Assembly: GCA_030527105.1 (NCBI GenBank)
Contig: JAUNBK010000008.1
Location: 1-38,060 of the forward strand
DNA: 38,060 bases
Source of the DNA: Planctomycetia bacterium
Lineage (GTDB): Bacteria; Planctomycetota; Planctomycetia; Pirellulales; Thermoguttaceae
Direction: 5' to 3'
The notes under the pieces are model-generated. The model worked only from the letters and a program-made list of their open reading frames with translations. It did no database searches and was not told where the DNA came from. Shown piece after piece: positions 1-7,776 of the stretch; positions within the stretch are counted from its first letter, which is position 1, and the number at the start of each line of letters is the position of its first letter. Position numbers and translations under genes: made by a program.

Positions 1-1293
1 AGCCGGAACCTCAGCCGGAACCTCCGCAGGCGTCTCAACTGGCGTCTCAGCCGGAACCTCCGCAGGTATCTCCGCAGGCGTTTCCAAGGGCACCTCAGCT
101 GGAACCTCTTCCAGTGTTCCTTCTGCCTCGCCCGGAATCAACAACTCGGGCAGCGGCTCCGTGATCGGCGGAATCGTTGCATCCGTTGGCCCCGTCGCGT
201 CTGTCGGGAACATAATGTTAAAGTCCGACGCGGACGGAATGGTAGAAGGAACGTTTGCCGCAGGTTTCACAAATCGAGATCGGTTCTCGTTATAATACTG
301 TAGTATTTCCTCTTCCGTCACTTCTTCTGGACGCTCAAACGCTGCCGTGTCGAAAGCGATGTATTGAACCGCCACCTTTCGAGGTTGCTTGAATCCGGGC
401 GTGCCCGAGTGCAACTGCGGGTCGCGATCCTTGTATTCGTCGAAGAACTTGGTCAAGTCGTTGCTGGACGGCTCCGGTGCCTTGTCGAGAAAGTCGGCAG
501 CGGCAACGACATACGCCTGCGCCTGTGCCTGCCGATTTGCCTTGCAGAAAGCGTTCCACATTTGCGACGGAGCAGCCTCCTGCTCCCCCATCATCGCGGT
601 CAGGTACATCTCGAACAGAATGTATTCTCGCAGCGACTCATCAATCGTCTTGCTTTGGGTGTGCATATTATCGACGACCGACTGGTACAGTTCGCGCGTG
701 AATGCTCCTTGGAGAAGCTCCGACACATATCGTCCAATCTCCTCGTCGGGCACTTCGATCCCCATCCTCTCCGCGAATCGGGCGGCAAGCCAATAGTGAA
801 TGATTTGAGATTCGCCAAGCTCCTGATTGAAACCGCCGAACATGGCGAGTTTCGATTGGAGTGCGTAGAGAATCTGCTGCATCTGCATGACGGAAGCGTC
901 TCCCATCATGGCGATTTGGAGAGCCGTTTGATACTCTGGCTTGATTTGGGGTCCATACTGCGTTTGAACGAAGAGGTCCTCTTGCTTGATATTTTGCGCC
1001 TTGAGGAAGTCGTTCATTTTCTCTTTACGCAAGGATTCTGCCCTGGAGGAGAACTCCTGGTACAAATTCATGAAGAAGGAGCGAGCGCAAATGTACTGAT
1101 TACGCGCCTCAATCAATTCGTATTCGTTGAGATTGCCGAATAGTTTAGTGGTTACGACGCTTTTTCTCCCTGCGTGGGTGAGTCCTCCGCCCTGTTGGAG
1201 AACAGGGATAAAAACAAAAGCGAACATCGCCAGCACACCCAATGTGGCAAGCCAGGTTTTCTTATTCTTCCGAAATGTACGAAACGTTGACAT
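1..1293 (-). CDS. SurA/PpiD-like membrane-anchored peptidyl-prolyl isomerase (C-terminus beyond window)
   Basis: This open frame starts at 1293 and runs off the left edge, so only the first 431 residues are seen. A short basic N-terminus (RTFRKNKK) is followed by one hydrophobic segment at about residues 13-32, which fits an inner-membrane anchor with the rest outside the cytoplasm. The next 200 residues are helical and charged, like the SurA N-terminal chaperone domain of PpiD-type foldases. After about residue 340 the chain becomes Pro/Glu/Ala rich and near the edge turns into degenerate four-residue repeats of the form E-V/T/I-P-A. A parvulin domain would be expected beyond the window but is not seen. 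The ribosome binding site is weak. The family call rests on architecture, not on a catalytic motif. Confidence 0.7.
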   Translation of the reverse strand, partial: MSTFRTFRKNKKTWLATLGVLAMFAFVFIPVLQQGGGLTHAGRKSVVTTKLFGNLNEYELIEARNQYICARSFFMNLYQEFSSRAESLRKEKMNDFLKAQNIKQEDLFVQTQYGPQIKPEYQTALQIAMMGDASVMQMQQILYALQSKLAMFGGFNQELGESQIIHYWLAARFAERMGIEVPDEEIGRYVSELLQGAFTRELYQSVVDNMHTQSKTIDESLREYILFEMYLTAMMGEQEAAPSQMWNAFCKANRQAQAQAYVVAAADFLDKAPEPSSNDLTKFFDEYKDRDPQLHSGTPGFKQPRKVAVQYIAFDTAAFERPEEVTEEEILQYYNENRSRFVKPAANVPSTIPSASDFNIMFPTDATGPTDATIPPITEPLPELLIPGEAEGTLEEVPAEVPLETPAEIPAEVPAETPVETPAEVPAEVPA

Positions 1294-1647
1294 ACTTTAT
1301 AATCCGACTTTATATCCGATAGTTGAAATGAAACCAAATACGCGACGCAAGGAACCCAACGTCGAACGAGCTTTTACTCTCCCGGCTTCGGGTCACAAAA
1401 TCTTGAACCGTCTATTATAAATAAAGAGGGCAAGTCTTGCAACCCCCCCACTCCCTTTTTTTCCAGATTTCGTGAAAATTATTTCGAAGAAAACCTTAGA
1501 ACTGGCGAAGACAAGCAACTTAGGGAAAAGGAGACGACACGAAGGAGGAAAGAAAAAAGGCGAGTCGAAATTTTCACGACTCGCACTGCATCCTTTTTAC
1601 GCTATGCTACTGGCAATGTGCGTCTACATTACTCGTGCAAACGATGA
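1294..1647. other. Intergenic region between the PpiD-like gene and pilin 1
   Basis: No convincing gene is present. The region holds the terminator of the first pilin gene and, nearer 1293, the upstream region of the PpiD-like gene. A plus-strand frame at 1472-1675 crosses the terminator hairpin and lacks a recognisable product. Confidence 0.6.
1551..1584 (-). terminator. Rho-independent terminator of pilin gene 1
   Basis: A perfect 8-bp stem (1560-1567 with 1577-1584, GCGAGTCG/CGACTCGC) has a 9-nt loop. On the minus strand it is followed directly by CTTTTTTCTTTC. It lies about 65 bp past the stop codon of the pilin gene at 1648-2016. Confidence 0.85.
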
Positions 1648-2016
1648 TCAGCCACCAGTACCAGCAGTGGGATAGGTCTGAGTCTGCGTAGTGACATCTT
1701 TCGTGGTGGTATACTTGAGAACAGTTGTCGACGCTCTGGCACCAACAACAAGATGGTCGGACTCGTTCGTCCAGCCAACAGCGTTTCCTGACAGTGTAGC
1801 AGTAGTACCAAGGGTAGTCGTGACCTCGAACGGAGACTGCACGAAATACGAGGTATCGACCGCACCGATCGCTGCTGCGACGGAGCCAAGTTCATAAATA
1901 TAGGCGTCACGAACGGCAGCCAGTCCACCGACGATGCCGATCACGAGAAGGGTAATCAAGAGGATCCATTCGAACGTCAAGACGCCGGATTCATCATTCC
2001 AAATACGATTGATCAT
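1648..2016 (-). CDS. Type IV/Flp-like pilin paralog 1
   Basis: A 122-residue protein starting MINRIWNDESG. The site DESG|VLTFE matches a prepilin peptidase site, with Gly at -1 and Glu at +5, and is followed by a hydrophobic helix (ILLITLLVIGIVGGLAAV). The C-terminal part is rich in Thr, Val and Gly and has no motif I recognise. The start at 2016 is chosen over one ten codons upstream because AGGAG lies 7 nt before it. It is probably a minor pilin or pseudopilin processed at the inner membrane; no assembly genes (TadA, PilB, PilC) are in the window. Its first 35 codons are nearly identical in DNA to the next gene upstream (2331-2693), so the two are tandem duplicates. Confidence 0.8.
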   Translation of the reverse strand: MINRIWNDESGVLTFEWILLITLLVIGIVGGLAAVRDAYIYELGSVAAAIGAVDTSYFVQSPFEVTTTLGTTATLSGNAVGWTNESDHLVVGARASTTVLKYTTTKDVTTQTQTYPTAGTGG

Positions 2017-2330
2017 AGTTAAATCTCCTAAAGTTTGACGGAGCAAGGCTCACGTCGGTTTGAAAGAAAACATTTTGAGTTAAGTAAACTAACCCACATT
2101 AAGGTTCCCATTGAAAAGCTGCGCAACTCCAATGACGTAATTTTCACTACGTTACTATCCATCGAAATTTCGCTGGAAAAAAATTGCTCTTTTTTTTCAA
2201 ATTCCAGATATGGGGGTTGTGCCGATTATAGCAAGAAACGACGTCACCCGACGCACTTTTTAGCGCACCGAGTGACGTCGACCCTTTGAGAGGTTTGTTG
2301 TATTCTGTGGCGTGGGATGCCTACGCTCTA
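2017..2330. other. Intergenic region between the two pilin genes
   Basis: Holds the upstream region of pilin 1 and the hairpin downstream of pilin 2. No further gene and no clear -35/-10 pair was found. Confidence 0.5.
2239..2280 (-). terminator. Hairpin terminator of pilin gene 2
   Basis: A 9-bp perfect stem (2239-2247 with 2272-2280, CGACGTCAC/GTGACGTCG) lies about 50 bp past the pilin 2 stop. On the minus strand it is followed by TTTCTT, a short and imperfect T tract, so termination efficiency is uncertain. Confidence 0.6.
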
Positions 2331-2693
2331 TTACGGTTGCAAGGTGACGGTAAAGTCCGTGGTCTTTGTTACAGTACCATCCGCAGCGCCCGCTTGCAGT
2401 CTTACTTCTGTGTCGGTATCGACATACAACGTGCCTGCTGCGGTGGACATTTTCGTTTCGAGCGGATCCGTACCATCCCCGTAATATTCAACTAACGCGA
2501 CTGTTGCGGGGAAGGCGATATGGTATCCCGTGTCGAGCGAAGTGATCGCATCCGCCACAGAGGACAGTTCAATAATGTAAGCGTCGCGAACGGCAGCCAA
2601 GCCACCGACGATGCCGATGACCAGAAGGGTAATCAACAGAATCCACTCGAACGTCAAGACGCCGGATTCATCATTCCAAATACGTTTCATCAT
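2331..2693 (-). CDS. Type IV/Flp-like pilin paralog 2
   Basis: A 120-residue protein starting MMKRIWNDESG, with the same prepilin site (G at -1, E at +5) and the same hydrophobic helix as its neighbour at 1648-2016. The C-terminal 75 residues differ entirely and contain Asp/Thr-rich stretches (YYGDGTDPLETK, YVDTDTE). The start at 2693 has AGGAG 7 nt upstream; an in-frame extension to 2849 has no ribosome binding site. The conserved export and assembly part with a divergent exposed part fits surface pilins under diversification, which is inference. Confidence 0.8.
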   Translation of the reverse strand: MMKRIWNDESGVLTFEWILLITLLVIGIVGGLAAVRDAYIIELSSVADAITSLDTGYHIAFPATVALVEYYGDGTDPLETKMSTAAGTLYVDTDTEVRLQAGAADGTVTKTTDFTVTLQP

Positions 2694-3105
2694 AGTATAA
2701 CTCCTTGATGCAGCACGGTCTCCCGCGCATGTTGAAAGAAAACACAAGTTAAGGAAAAAGGCGATCCAGTCGCACGACCTCGACGCCAGGAGGTTGCGCT
2801 CTCCCAGCGCGTTGGTCTCCCACACGACAAAAGAGGTTGCGCTCTCCATCTGTCGCGTGAAATTCTTTCCACGCTGAGGTTATCGACCGATTTTTCGGAT
2901 TGCGTTTTTTTTTTGAAATGCGGGAAATTACGATTGTGTGGATTGAATCGAGAGGCGGGGAGGCGGCAAAAAGACCATTTTCGAGAAATTCGGGGAATAT
3001 TCCCAAAATGGGAAAAGATTCTCTTGACTTTTGGTCAAAGAAAGTTATAATGAAGTGTGGATGGAGGGTAAGAGCAAGGTGGGAAAGGAGATAAACTGAA
3101 ATTTG
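2694..3105. other. Intergenic region between divergent pilin and higB genes
   Basis: Contains the pilin 2 ribosome binding site (2701-2705, minus strand) and the higB promoter (3024-3051, plus strand). A small plus frame at 2900-3094 overlaps the promoter and is not supported. Confidence 0.5.
3024..3051 (+). promoter_or_regulatory. Sigma70-type promoter of higB remnant
   Basis: TTGACT at 3024-3029, a 16-nt spacer and TATAAT at 3046-3051, about 55 nt upstream of the toxin start codon. Confidence 0.75.
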
Positions 3106-3336
3106 ATGCGGATTATTAAGCGAAAAACAATTCGGGATGCTCAACGGAGGTTCCCTCAAGCGACAGACCCATTGGACGCCTGGTATTTTGAAGTGAGAAA
3201 CGCGAATTGGAAAACTCCCAACGACGTCAAAAAAAAGTATAAGAGCGCCTCCATTTTGTCAAACAACCGGGTTGTCTTTAATATATGTGGAAATAAATTT
3301 CGGCTTGTTGTTCTGATTATACTCGGTCTCCTTTAA
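3106..3336 (+). pseudogene. higB: HigB-family mRNA interferase toxin, C-terminally truncated
   Basis: The N-terminal part matches HigB toxins of the RelE fold very well: MRIIKRKTIRD, DAWYFEVRNANWKTPNDVK, SASILSNNRVVFNICGNKFRLVV. Intact members continue for about 25-30 residues with strands of the type INY-IVYIRFIGTHAEYD, which carry part of the active site. Here the homology stops after RLVV and the frame reads seven unrelated residues to a stop. The break is exactly where the dispersed palindromic repeat begins (3317). No HigA antitoxin gene follows. The promoter is intact; AAGGAG lies 15 nt before the ATG, a long spacing. The product is 76 residues and probably inactive. It is called a toxin remnant with high confidence; insertion as the cause is inference. 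Confidence 0.8.
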
Positions 3337-3424
3337 AATTCCCGTTTTACGTGACGCTTTGCGAGCCGTGGTGCGTAGCTCCAACGGCGGACGGAAACGG
3401 ATATTTCAACGCGAAGCATTATAA
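3317..3424 (+). repeat. Dispersed palindromic repeat, copy 1
   Basis: Forward-orientation copy. It begins TTATACTCG, has the arm TTTAAAATTCCCG, the core CCGTGGTGCGTAGCTCCAAC, the return arm ending in TTTCAACGCGAAG and terminal ATTATAA. It fuses to the broken end of higB and lies upstream of the promoter at 3497-3525. Confidence 0.9.
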
Positions 3425-3496
3425 CATTTCGCGCCCCGTCGTGACACCCCATGGAATCGTTTGGGAAGAAATTTTGAAAGAAAGTTTCCCATGCCC

Positions 3497-3525
3497 TTGA
3501 CAAAAGCGGGGGCGGGGATTACAAT
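3497..3525 (+). promoter_or_regulatory. Sigma70-type promoter of Gfo/Idh/MocA gene
   Basis: TTGACA at 3497-3502, a 17-nt spacer and TACAAT at 3520-3525, about 55 nt upstream of the start codon. Confidence 0.8.
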
Positions 3526-3581
3526 GGTCTTATCGTTGCGTTTTATCCGCATGTAAGACAATTTTTCCTCAAGGAGATTCC

Positions 3582-4850
3582 ATGTCACACACACCTGAAA
3601 CTAACCTTTCTCGCCGAAATTTTCTTAAAGCTGCCGGGGCTGCCGGGCTGATGACCCCGCTCCTCGCCCCCGGGCGCGCGTTGGGGCTCGACGGCGCTCT
3701 CTCACCTAACGAGAGACTACAGACCGTTCTCGTAGGATACGGAAACCGAGGGCGAGACCTCTTGGGAGACTCGCTCGGAAATAACGACTTCCAACTCGTC
3801 GGAGTCTGCGACTGCTTCCAACGCCAAAAGGAAGCCGCCTGCGCAAGAGTCAACGACCGATACAAGAACCAGGATTGCAAAACGTTCGACCGATACGAAG
3901 ACGCGCTCGACTGGGGCGACGTCGATGTGATTATCAATGCAACGCCCGACCATTGGCACACGAAAATCACGATTGAAGCGTGTCGTGCAGGCAAAGATGT
4001 CTATTGTGAGAAACCGCTCACGCTCACGCCGATCGAAAGCCGCCAAATCGTGAAAGCCGCTCGGCAATACAATCGTATCGTGACGGGCGGAAGCCAACGC
4101 GTGATGGAGGACTACGGCTATATGGCGCCCGTCGTGCAGAGTGGCGCGATTGGCGAGGTGAAAGAGGCGTATGCGTCCGTCGGCAACCCACCTATCGAGT
4201 GTTGGACTCCCGCGCAGGACCCGCCAGAGGGGCTTGATTGGGACCGTTGGCTTGGACAAGCACCGTGGGTTCCGTATAATTCTTGGCGCTGCTCTGGGAG
4301 CTATGGCGGCGGCTGGCGCGTCTTTCTTGAGTACGGGAACGGATTTCTTGCCGACTGGGGCGCGCATAAATTCGCGGGCGTCCTCTATATCGTGGGACTT
4401 GATGCGGAAGAACCCGTCTGGCTGCTTCCTCCAAATTGCGAGGAAAATCCCACTCCTGGCGTCGTCGCAATCTACAAAAACGGCTTCAAACTCTACCACG
4501 CTCGCGGCGGGCACGATATCACTCTCGTTGGTTCCGAGCGCGAATTTCGTCACGGGCAGGATCGCGACAAAATCAAGCCGCTTTGTGCGGTCGATGTTCG
4601 ACGTTACCAAGGTGGCTGCGGGCGAATCATGCAGGAGTTCGGCTGGTGCGTAAAACACCGTGTGCGACCGTTCCAAGACGTCGTCTATCCCGCCGCTGCC
4701 GCCACGTTGTGCCAATTGATGGCACTCTGTTATCGCATGAATCGCAAGTTGCAGTGGGACGCCGCAACTTGCAGCTTCGTGAACGACCCCGCCGCCACGC
4801 GTATGGTGTCGCGCGTCCAAAGGTATCCGTATCAGATTACCATGGAATAA
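3582..4850 (+). CDS. Tat-exported Gfo/Idh/MocA family oxidoreductase
   Basis: A 422-residue protein with a twin-arginine signal (SRRNFLKAAGAAGLM, residues about 10-24), so it is folded with its nucleotide cofactor before export. The Rossmann part follows, with VLVGYGNRGRDLL as the dinucleotide-binding loop, INATPDHWH and the family motif CEKPLTL. The C-terminal half contains the substrate-binding domain (DWDRWLGQAP, FLADWGAHKF). Members act on sugars or inositols; the substrate cannot be told here. AAGGAG lies 6 nt before the ATG. The gene is probably monocistronic, with its own promoter; a repeat copy begins directly after the TAA. Length and motifs are typical for the large secreted set in planctomycetes. 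Confidence 0.92.
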   Translation: MSHTPETNLSRRNFLKAAGAAGLMTPLLAPGRALGLDGALSPNERLQTVLVGYGNRGRDLLGDSLGNNDFQLVGVCDCFQRQKEAACARVNDRYKNQDCKTFDRYEDALDWGDVDVIINATPDHWHTKITIEACRAGKDVYCEKPLTLTPIESRQIVKAARQYNRIVTGGSQRVMEDYGYMAPVVQSGAIGEVKEAYASVGNPPIECWTPAQDPPEGLDWDRWLGQAPWVPYNSWRCSGSYGGGWRVFLEYGNGFLADWGAHKFAGVLYIVGLDAEEPVWLLPPNCEENPTPGVVAIYKNGFKLYHARGGHDITLVGSEREFRHGQDRDKIKPLCAVDVRRYQGGCGRIMQEFGWCVKHRVRPFQDVVYPAAAATLCQLMALCYRMNRKLQWDAATCSFVNDPAATRMVSRVQRYPYQITME

Positions 4851-4957
4851 TATAATACTTCTCGTTGAAATTTCCGGTGCCGTCCGCCGTTGGAGCTACG
4901 CACCACGGCTCCCAAAACGTCGCGCAGAACGGGAATTTTAAAGTACGATGAGTATAG
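4851..4957 (-). repeat. Dispersed palindromic repeat, copy 2
   Basis: Reverse-orientation copy that begins at the first base after the oxidoreductase stop codon: TATAATACTT, GTTGAAATTTCCGG, core GTTGGAGCTACGCACCACGG, return arm CGGGAATTTTAAAG and GATGAGTATA. It fills most of the gap before the HEAT gene. Confidence 0.9.
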
Positions 4958-4998
4958 TAAGATATTGCCCACTATAACAATTTGAAAGAATAAAAAAC

Positions 4999-6753
4999 AT
5001 GAATATGAAACGATATACAACGATCATTTTGTCGATCCTTTTGGTGATGTTCTCGAGCGCCGTGTTTGCGCAGGACGAAACGAAGCTATCTGACCTTCTC
5101 GAAACGATGATAACGGGTCCCAGCCAAGCGAGTGACAACGGCAGCACGTTCGAAAACGCTCGCGCGCACCGCGCCGGACCTCACGAGGCAGCATTCGCAC
5201 GCTGGCAGCAGATTTGCTACGATGCGTCCGCGCCGGGGAAAGAAACGCAGCGCCAAGATGTTGCGGCTCAGATGAAGGAAGTCCTCGCGAAAGACGACGT
5301 CCCGCCGTTCGTGAAAGTGTGGCTCGTCAAACAGTTCCAATGGCTCGGAACCGAGGCGGATGTGGAAGCGCTCGTGCCGTTCCTCACCAGCACGGAGTAC
5401 ACGCTCCGCGACGAGGCGATTCGGACGATCTCCAAAATCCCCGGGCAAAAATCCCGCGACGTCCTCAAAGCCGCCTACGCAAAAGCGAACGACGCGGACA
5501 AGCTGATGATTCAAAACGCGCTCAATCAGCAGACGCAGGACATCTCCACCGCAGTCGAAACCGCCATGCCGCTTGCGCTCCCGCGCCTCTCTGCCGAGAA
5601 ACGAGCACAATGGCTCGCCCAATACGATCAATTCTCGAACACGCTCAAAATCCAGACGATTGCCGCGCTCACTCAACTTGGTGATCGGCAGTATCTTCCC
5701 ATCGTTTTGAGTGCGTTCGACGAGGAGGGAGACGACGCGCCCGCCTTCAAACGTGCAGGACTTCTCGCGCTTGAAAAGCTCGCCACGAAGGATCAAGTTC
5801 CGCTTCTCATTGAGAATCTCGCGTTTGATCGAGGTCTCGTCATCCGCGTCGCGAGCGTGATCGAGGCGCCTAACTTCGACGAGGCGCTTCTCAACGCACT
5901 TGGCGAGACGTCCGACGGAGGTGTTTTTGGCGCGCTGTCGGAGATTCTCGCCCGACGCAATGCAGGCACGATTTTCGCTCCCGTTGTCGAGCAAATCCGC
6001 TCGGCAGACTGCCCCAACCGCAGCGAGCTTCTCGTCTCGGCGTGTTCCGTTGCCCAGAAGAGCGACGTTCCGGTTCTCGTCGGTCTGCTTCCTCTTTTTG
6101 AAGGCAAGGCGCGCGACGATGCGGAGAAGCTCATCGCGTCCCGCTGCCAAGGCGATTCGACCGTCGTTTTCACGCAGCAGCAGGGCGATCTGAGTGTGAT
6201 TCTCCCCCTTCTGGGGCGCATTGGTGACGACCACGCGTGGAAGATTATCGAGGAGAATCTCGCGAAAGCCGACATGCGCGAAGTGGCAGTCCGCGCCCTG
6301 TGCAACCTCCCGAATGCGAAACACGCGGATCAAATGCTCGCGATCGTGGACGGGGAGCAATTCTCGGACAGCCAGAAAATCGCGTCGCTTCGTGCGTTTA
6401 TTCGCGTCGTTTCTCTGCCCAACGACCAAATTGGTATATCCATCTCGTCCGCGCAAAAGCTCGAAAAACTCCGTCTCGCGATGGGAAAAGCGACTCGGAC
6501 GGACGAAAAACGGTTGATCTTGAGTCGACTTCCCGCCATTCGTGAAGTGGCAAGCGCGCAATTTGCGATGGAATTCGTGAATGACGCCGATCTTGCCGAG
6601 TCCGCGTACCGCGCGATTGTCGACTTGGCGCACCACAACAACCTTCGACGACCGAATGCCGAATTCTTCGGACCGGCGCTTGATTTGGTGATCGAAAAGA
6701 GCAAAGACACCGGCGTAACGACCCGGGCGAAGAAATATCGTCAGAGTATGTAG
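4999..6753 (+). CDS. Exported HEAT-repeat protein
   Basis: A 584-residue protein with a cleavable signal peptide (KRYTTIILSILLVMFSSAVFAQ, cleavage expected after about residue 25). The mature part is almost wholly made of paired helices of HEAT/PBS-lyase type, for example DVEALVPFLTSTEYTLRDEAIRTISK and DVPVLVGLLPLFEGKARDDAEKLI. No enzymatic motif is visible, so a scaffold or binding role in the periplasm is likely. The start is at 4999 or two codons later (5005); neither has a strong ribosome binding site. A 560-codon open frame on the opposite strand is a codon-bias shadow. Confidence 0.85.
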   Translation: MNMKRYTTIILSILLVMFSSAVFAQDETKLSDLLETMITGPSQASDNGSTFENARAHRAGPHEAAFARWQQICYDASAPGKETQRQDVAAQMKEVLAKDDVPPFVKVWLVKQFQWLGTEADVEALVPFLTSTEYTLRDEAIRTISKIPGQKSRDVLKAAYAKANDADKLMIQNALNQQTQDISTAVETAMPLALPRLSAEKRAQWLAQYDQFSNTLKIQTIAALTQLGDRQYLPIVLSAFDEEGDDAPAFKRAGLLALEKLATKDQVPLLIENLAFDRGLVIRVASVIEAPNFDEALLNALGETSDGGVFGALSEILARRNAGTIFAPVVEQIRSADCPNRSELLVSACSVAQKSDVPVLVGLLPLFEGKARDDAEKLIASRCQGDSTVVFTQQQGDLSVILPLLGRIGDDHAWKIIEENLAKADMREVAVRALCNLPNAKHADQMLAIVDGEQFSDSQKIASLRAFIRVVSLPNDQIGISISSAQKLEKLRLAMGKATRTDEKRLILSRLPAIREVASAQFAMEFVNDADLAESAYRAIVDLAHHNNLRRPNAEFFGPALDLVIEKSKDTGVTTRAKKYRQSM

Positions 6754-6794
6754 CACGGCGCGGCACAAACCGCGTTGCAGTCTCCCAAAAGCCC

Positions 6795-6825
6795 CGCCCG
6801 TCGTTCGGACGCGAAACGGCGGGCG
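6795..6825 (+). terminator. GC-rich hairpin after the HEAT gene
   Basis: An 11-bp stem (6795-6805 with 6815-6825, CGCCCGTCGTT/AACGGCGGGCG, one G-U-type mismatch) lies about 40 bp past the stop. No T tract follows, so it may be an mRNA 3' end stabiliser rather than a classical terminator. Confidence 0.5.
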
Positions 6826-6841
6826 TGTGGAAGGGTCTTAA

Positions 6842-6938
6842 TGGTACCTTGCGTTGAAATTTTCTTTTGGCTTACGTCCCCTTTTGGAGCTTCTGCACCA
6901 CACTCTTCCATAAAAAAAGGGAGAGAACGACAGACGTA
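6842..6938 (-). repeat. Decayed copy of the dispersed palindromic repeat (copy 3)
   Basis: Reverse-orientation remnant. GCGTTGAAATTTTC, then CGTCCCC-TTTTGGAGCTTCTGCACCAC, then AAGGGAGAGAACGA line up with the full copies, but the core has many substitutions and the arm pairing is mostly lost. Confidence 0.6.
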
Positions 6939-6963
6939 TCCCCGCATGAAGGTCTTCGACAAC

Positions 6964-7023
6964 CCATAGATTCAGACACGCAGCGCACTCCCCCAAAGGA
7001 GCGAACTCGCTGAGAATCTATGG
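6964..7023. other. 60-nt multi-stem palindrome
   Basis: A 10-bp outer stem (6964-6973 CCATAGATTC with 7014-7023 GAATCTATGG) encloses AGCG/CGCT and CTCC/GGAG stems in nested order. It matches neither the dispersed repeat nor a tRNA. Strand and role are unknown. Confidence 0.6.
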
Positions 7024-7340
7024 TCGATCGGGATGCGTGCACACGTACCCTTTTCGTTTTTCTTGCGTCTCTCGTGCCTCACAACATTATATGTGGCAGA
7101 GCAAGCGATTTTTCGCCAAACGACAATTTAAAGGTCGAAGTTTTCATGCGGTTAGCGAATTTCTGAGCAAACAAGGCTCTATGTATGTTCCCATCCTACC
7201 ACGATTTAAGGGGAAAGTCAAGATGTTCGAAGAAAAAATTTGACTTTTTTGTAAAAAATGAGAAAAAAGTGGGAACAAAACAAGAAATTTCAACATGAAG
7301 TATGAGCGAAGACGAGGAGCAGAGAGAAAAATTCCGCGCA

Positions 7341-7381
7341 AGAAAGACAAAAACGAGGAGTGCGCGACCGCTCTCTCCCCG
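7341..7381 (-). terminator. Rho-independent terminator of csrA operon
   Basis: On the minus strand CGGGGAG (7381-7375) pairs with CTCCTCG (7360-7354), followed by TTTTTGTCTTTC. It lies 25 bp past the csrA stop. Confidence 0.75.
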
Positions 7382-7405
7382 TTTTATTTTCCCTAAAAAT
7401 CGGTG

Positions 7406-7756
7406 CTAAAATCGGAAGAACGGACGCGAGGGTGCCTTTCTTTCTGATGGAGGAGCACTTTCCTCTTCTTGCTCTTCAGAGACGGACGTGGCACTTTGAG
7501 CCATAGCCTGACGCCGTTTTTGAGCCAGCGTCGTTTGAACAGGAACACGTTTTTTAGGCGTTTCCTCAAAAGCCGCCCCAGACGCGCCAGCGAAACAAGA
7601 TTCCGGCTCCTTCTCCAATTCATCTCGAAGCACCAGAACATCATCCGGAGCTTCAATGCCAAGCCGGACTCTATCTTTCGTTAGACGCACTACGGTGACG
7701 ACAATAGAATCGCCCACACGTATTCGTTCACTCTCCTTGCGAGACAATACTAGCAT
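7406..7756 (-). CDS. csrA: Carbon storage regulator CsrA with C-terminal extension
   Basis: Residues 1-60 form a complete CsrA: MLVLSRKESERIRVGD, then VRLGIEAPDDVLVLRDEL, with RNA-contact residues Leu4, Arg6 and Arg44 retained. CsrA dimers bind GGA motifs in mRNA leaders and control translation. The protein is 116 residues, so it carries a tail of about 55 residues rich in Ala, Ser, Glu, Pro and Arg that ends APSRPFFRF; canonical CsrA has about 60-70 residues in total. The start at 7756 is set by GGGAGG 6 nt upstream and by the family's MLVL start; a longer frame to 7792 is not used. It follows the small gene at 7777-8076 by 20 bp and is very likely cotranscribed with it. Confidence 0.92.
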   Translation of the reverse strand: MLVLSRKESERIRVGDSIVVTVVRLTKDRVRLGIEAPDDVLVLRDELEKEPESCFAGASGAAFEETPKKRVPVQTTLAQKRRQAMAQSATSVSEEQEEESAPPSERKAPSRPFFRF

Positions 7757-7776
7757 TCTAAACCTCCCTGTGGAAT

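Larger units (their letters stand above)
6754..7405. other. Long intergenic region downstream of the HEAT gene
   Basis: No gene is supported in these 650 bases. They contain a GC-rich hairpin (6795-6825), a decayed repeat copy (6842-6938), a 60-nt multi-stem palindrome (6964-7023) and the csrA terminator (7341-7381). Confidence 0.6.

Noticed and set aside
364..1143. 259-codon plus-strand frame
   Set aside because: Antisense to the PpiD-like gene, which has a membrane anchor and coherent domain pattern.
5086..6768. 560-codon open frame antisense to the HEAT gene
   Set aside because: Arg-rich composition with no fold or motif, and it mirrors the codon pattern of the HEAT gene, which has a signal peptide and repeats.
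6964..7023. tRNA gene
   Set aside because: Only 60 nt, no D or T arm, no CCA-type acceptor pattern.
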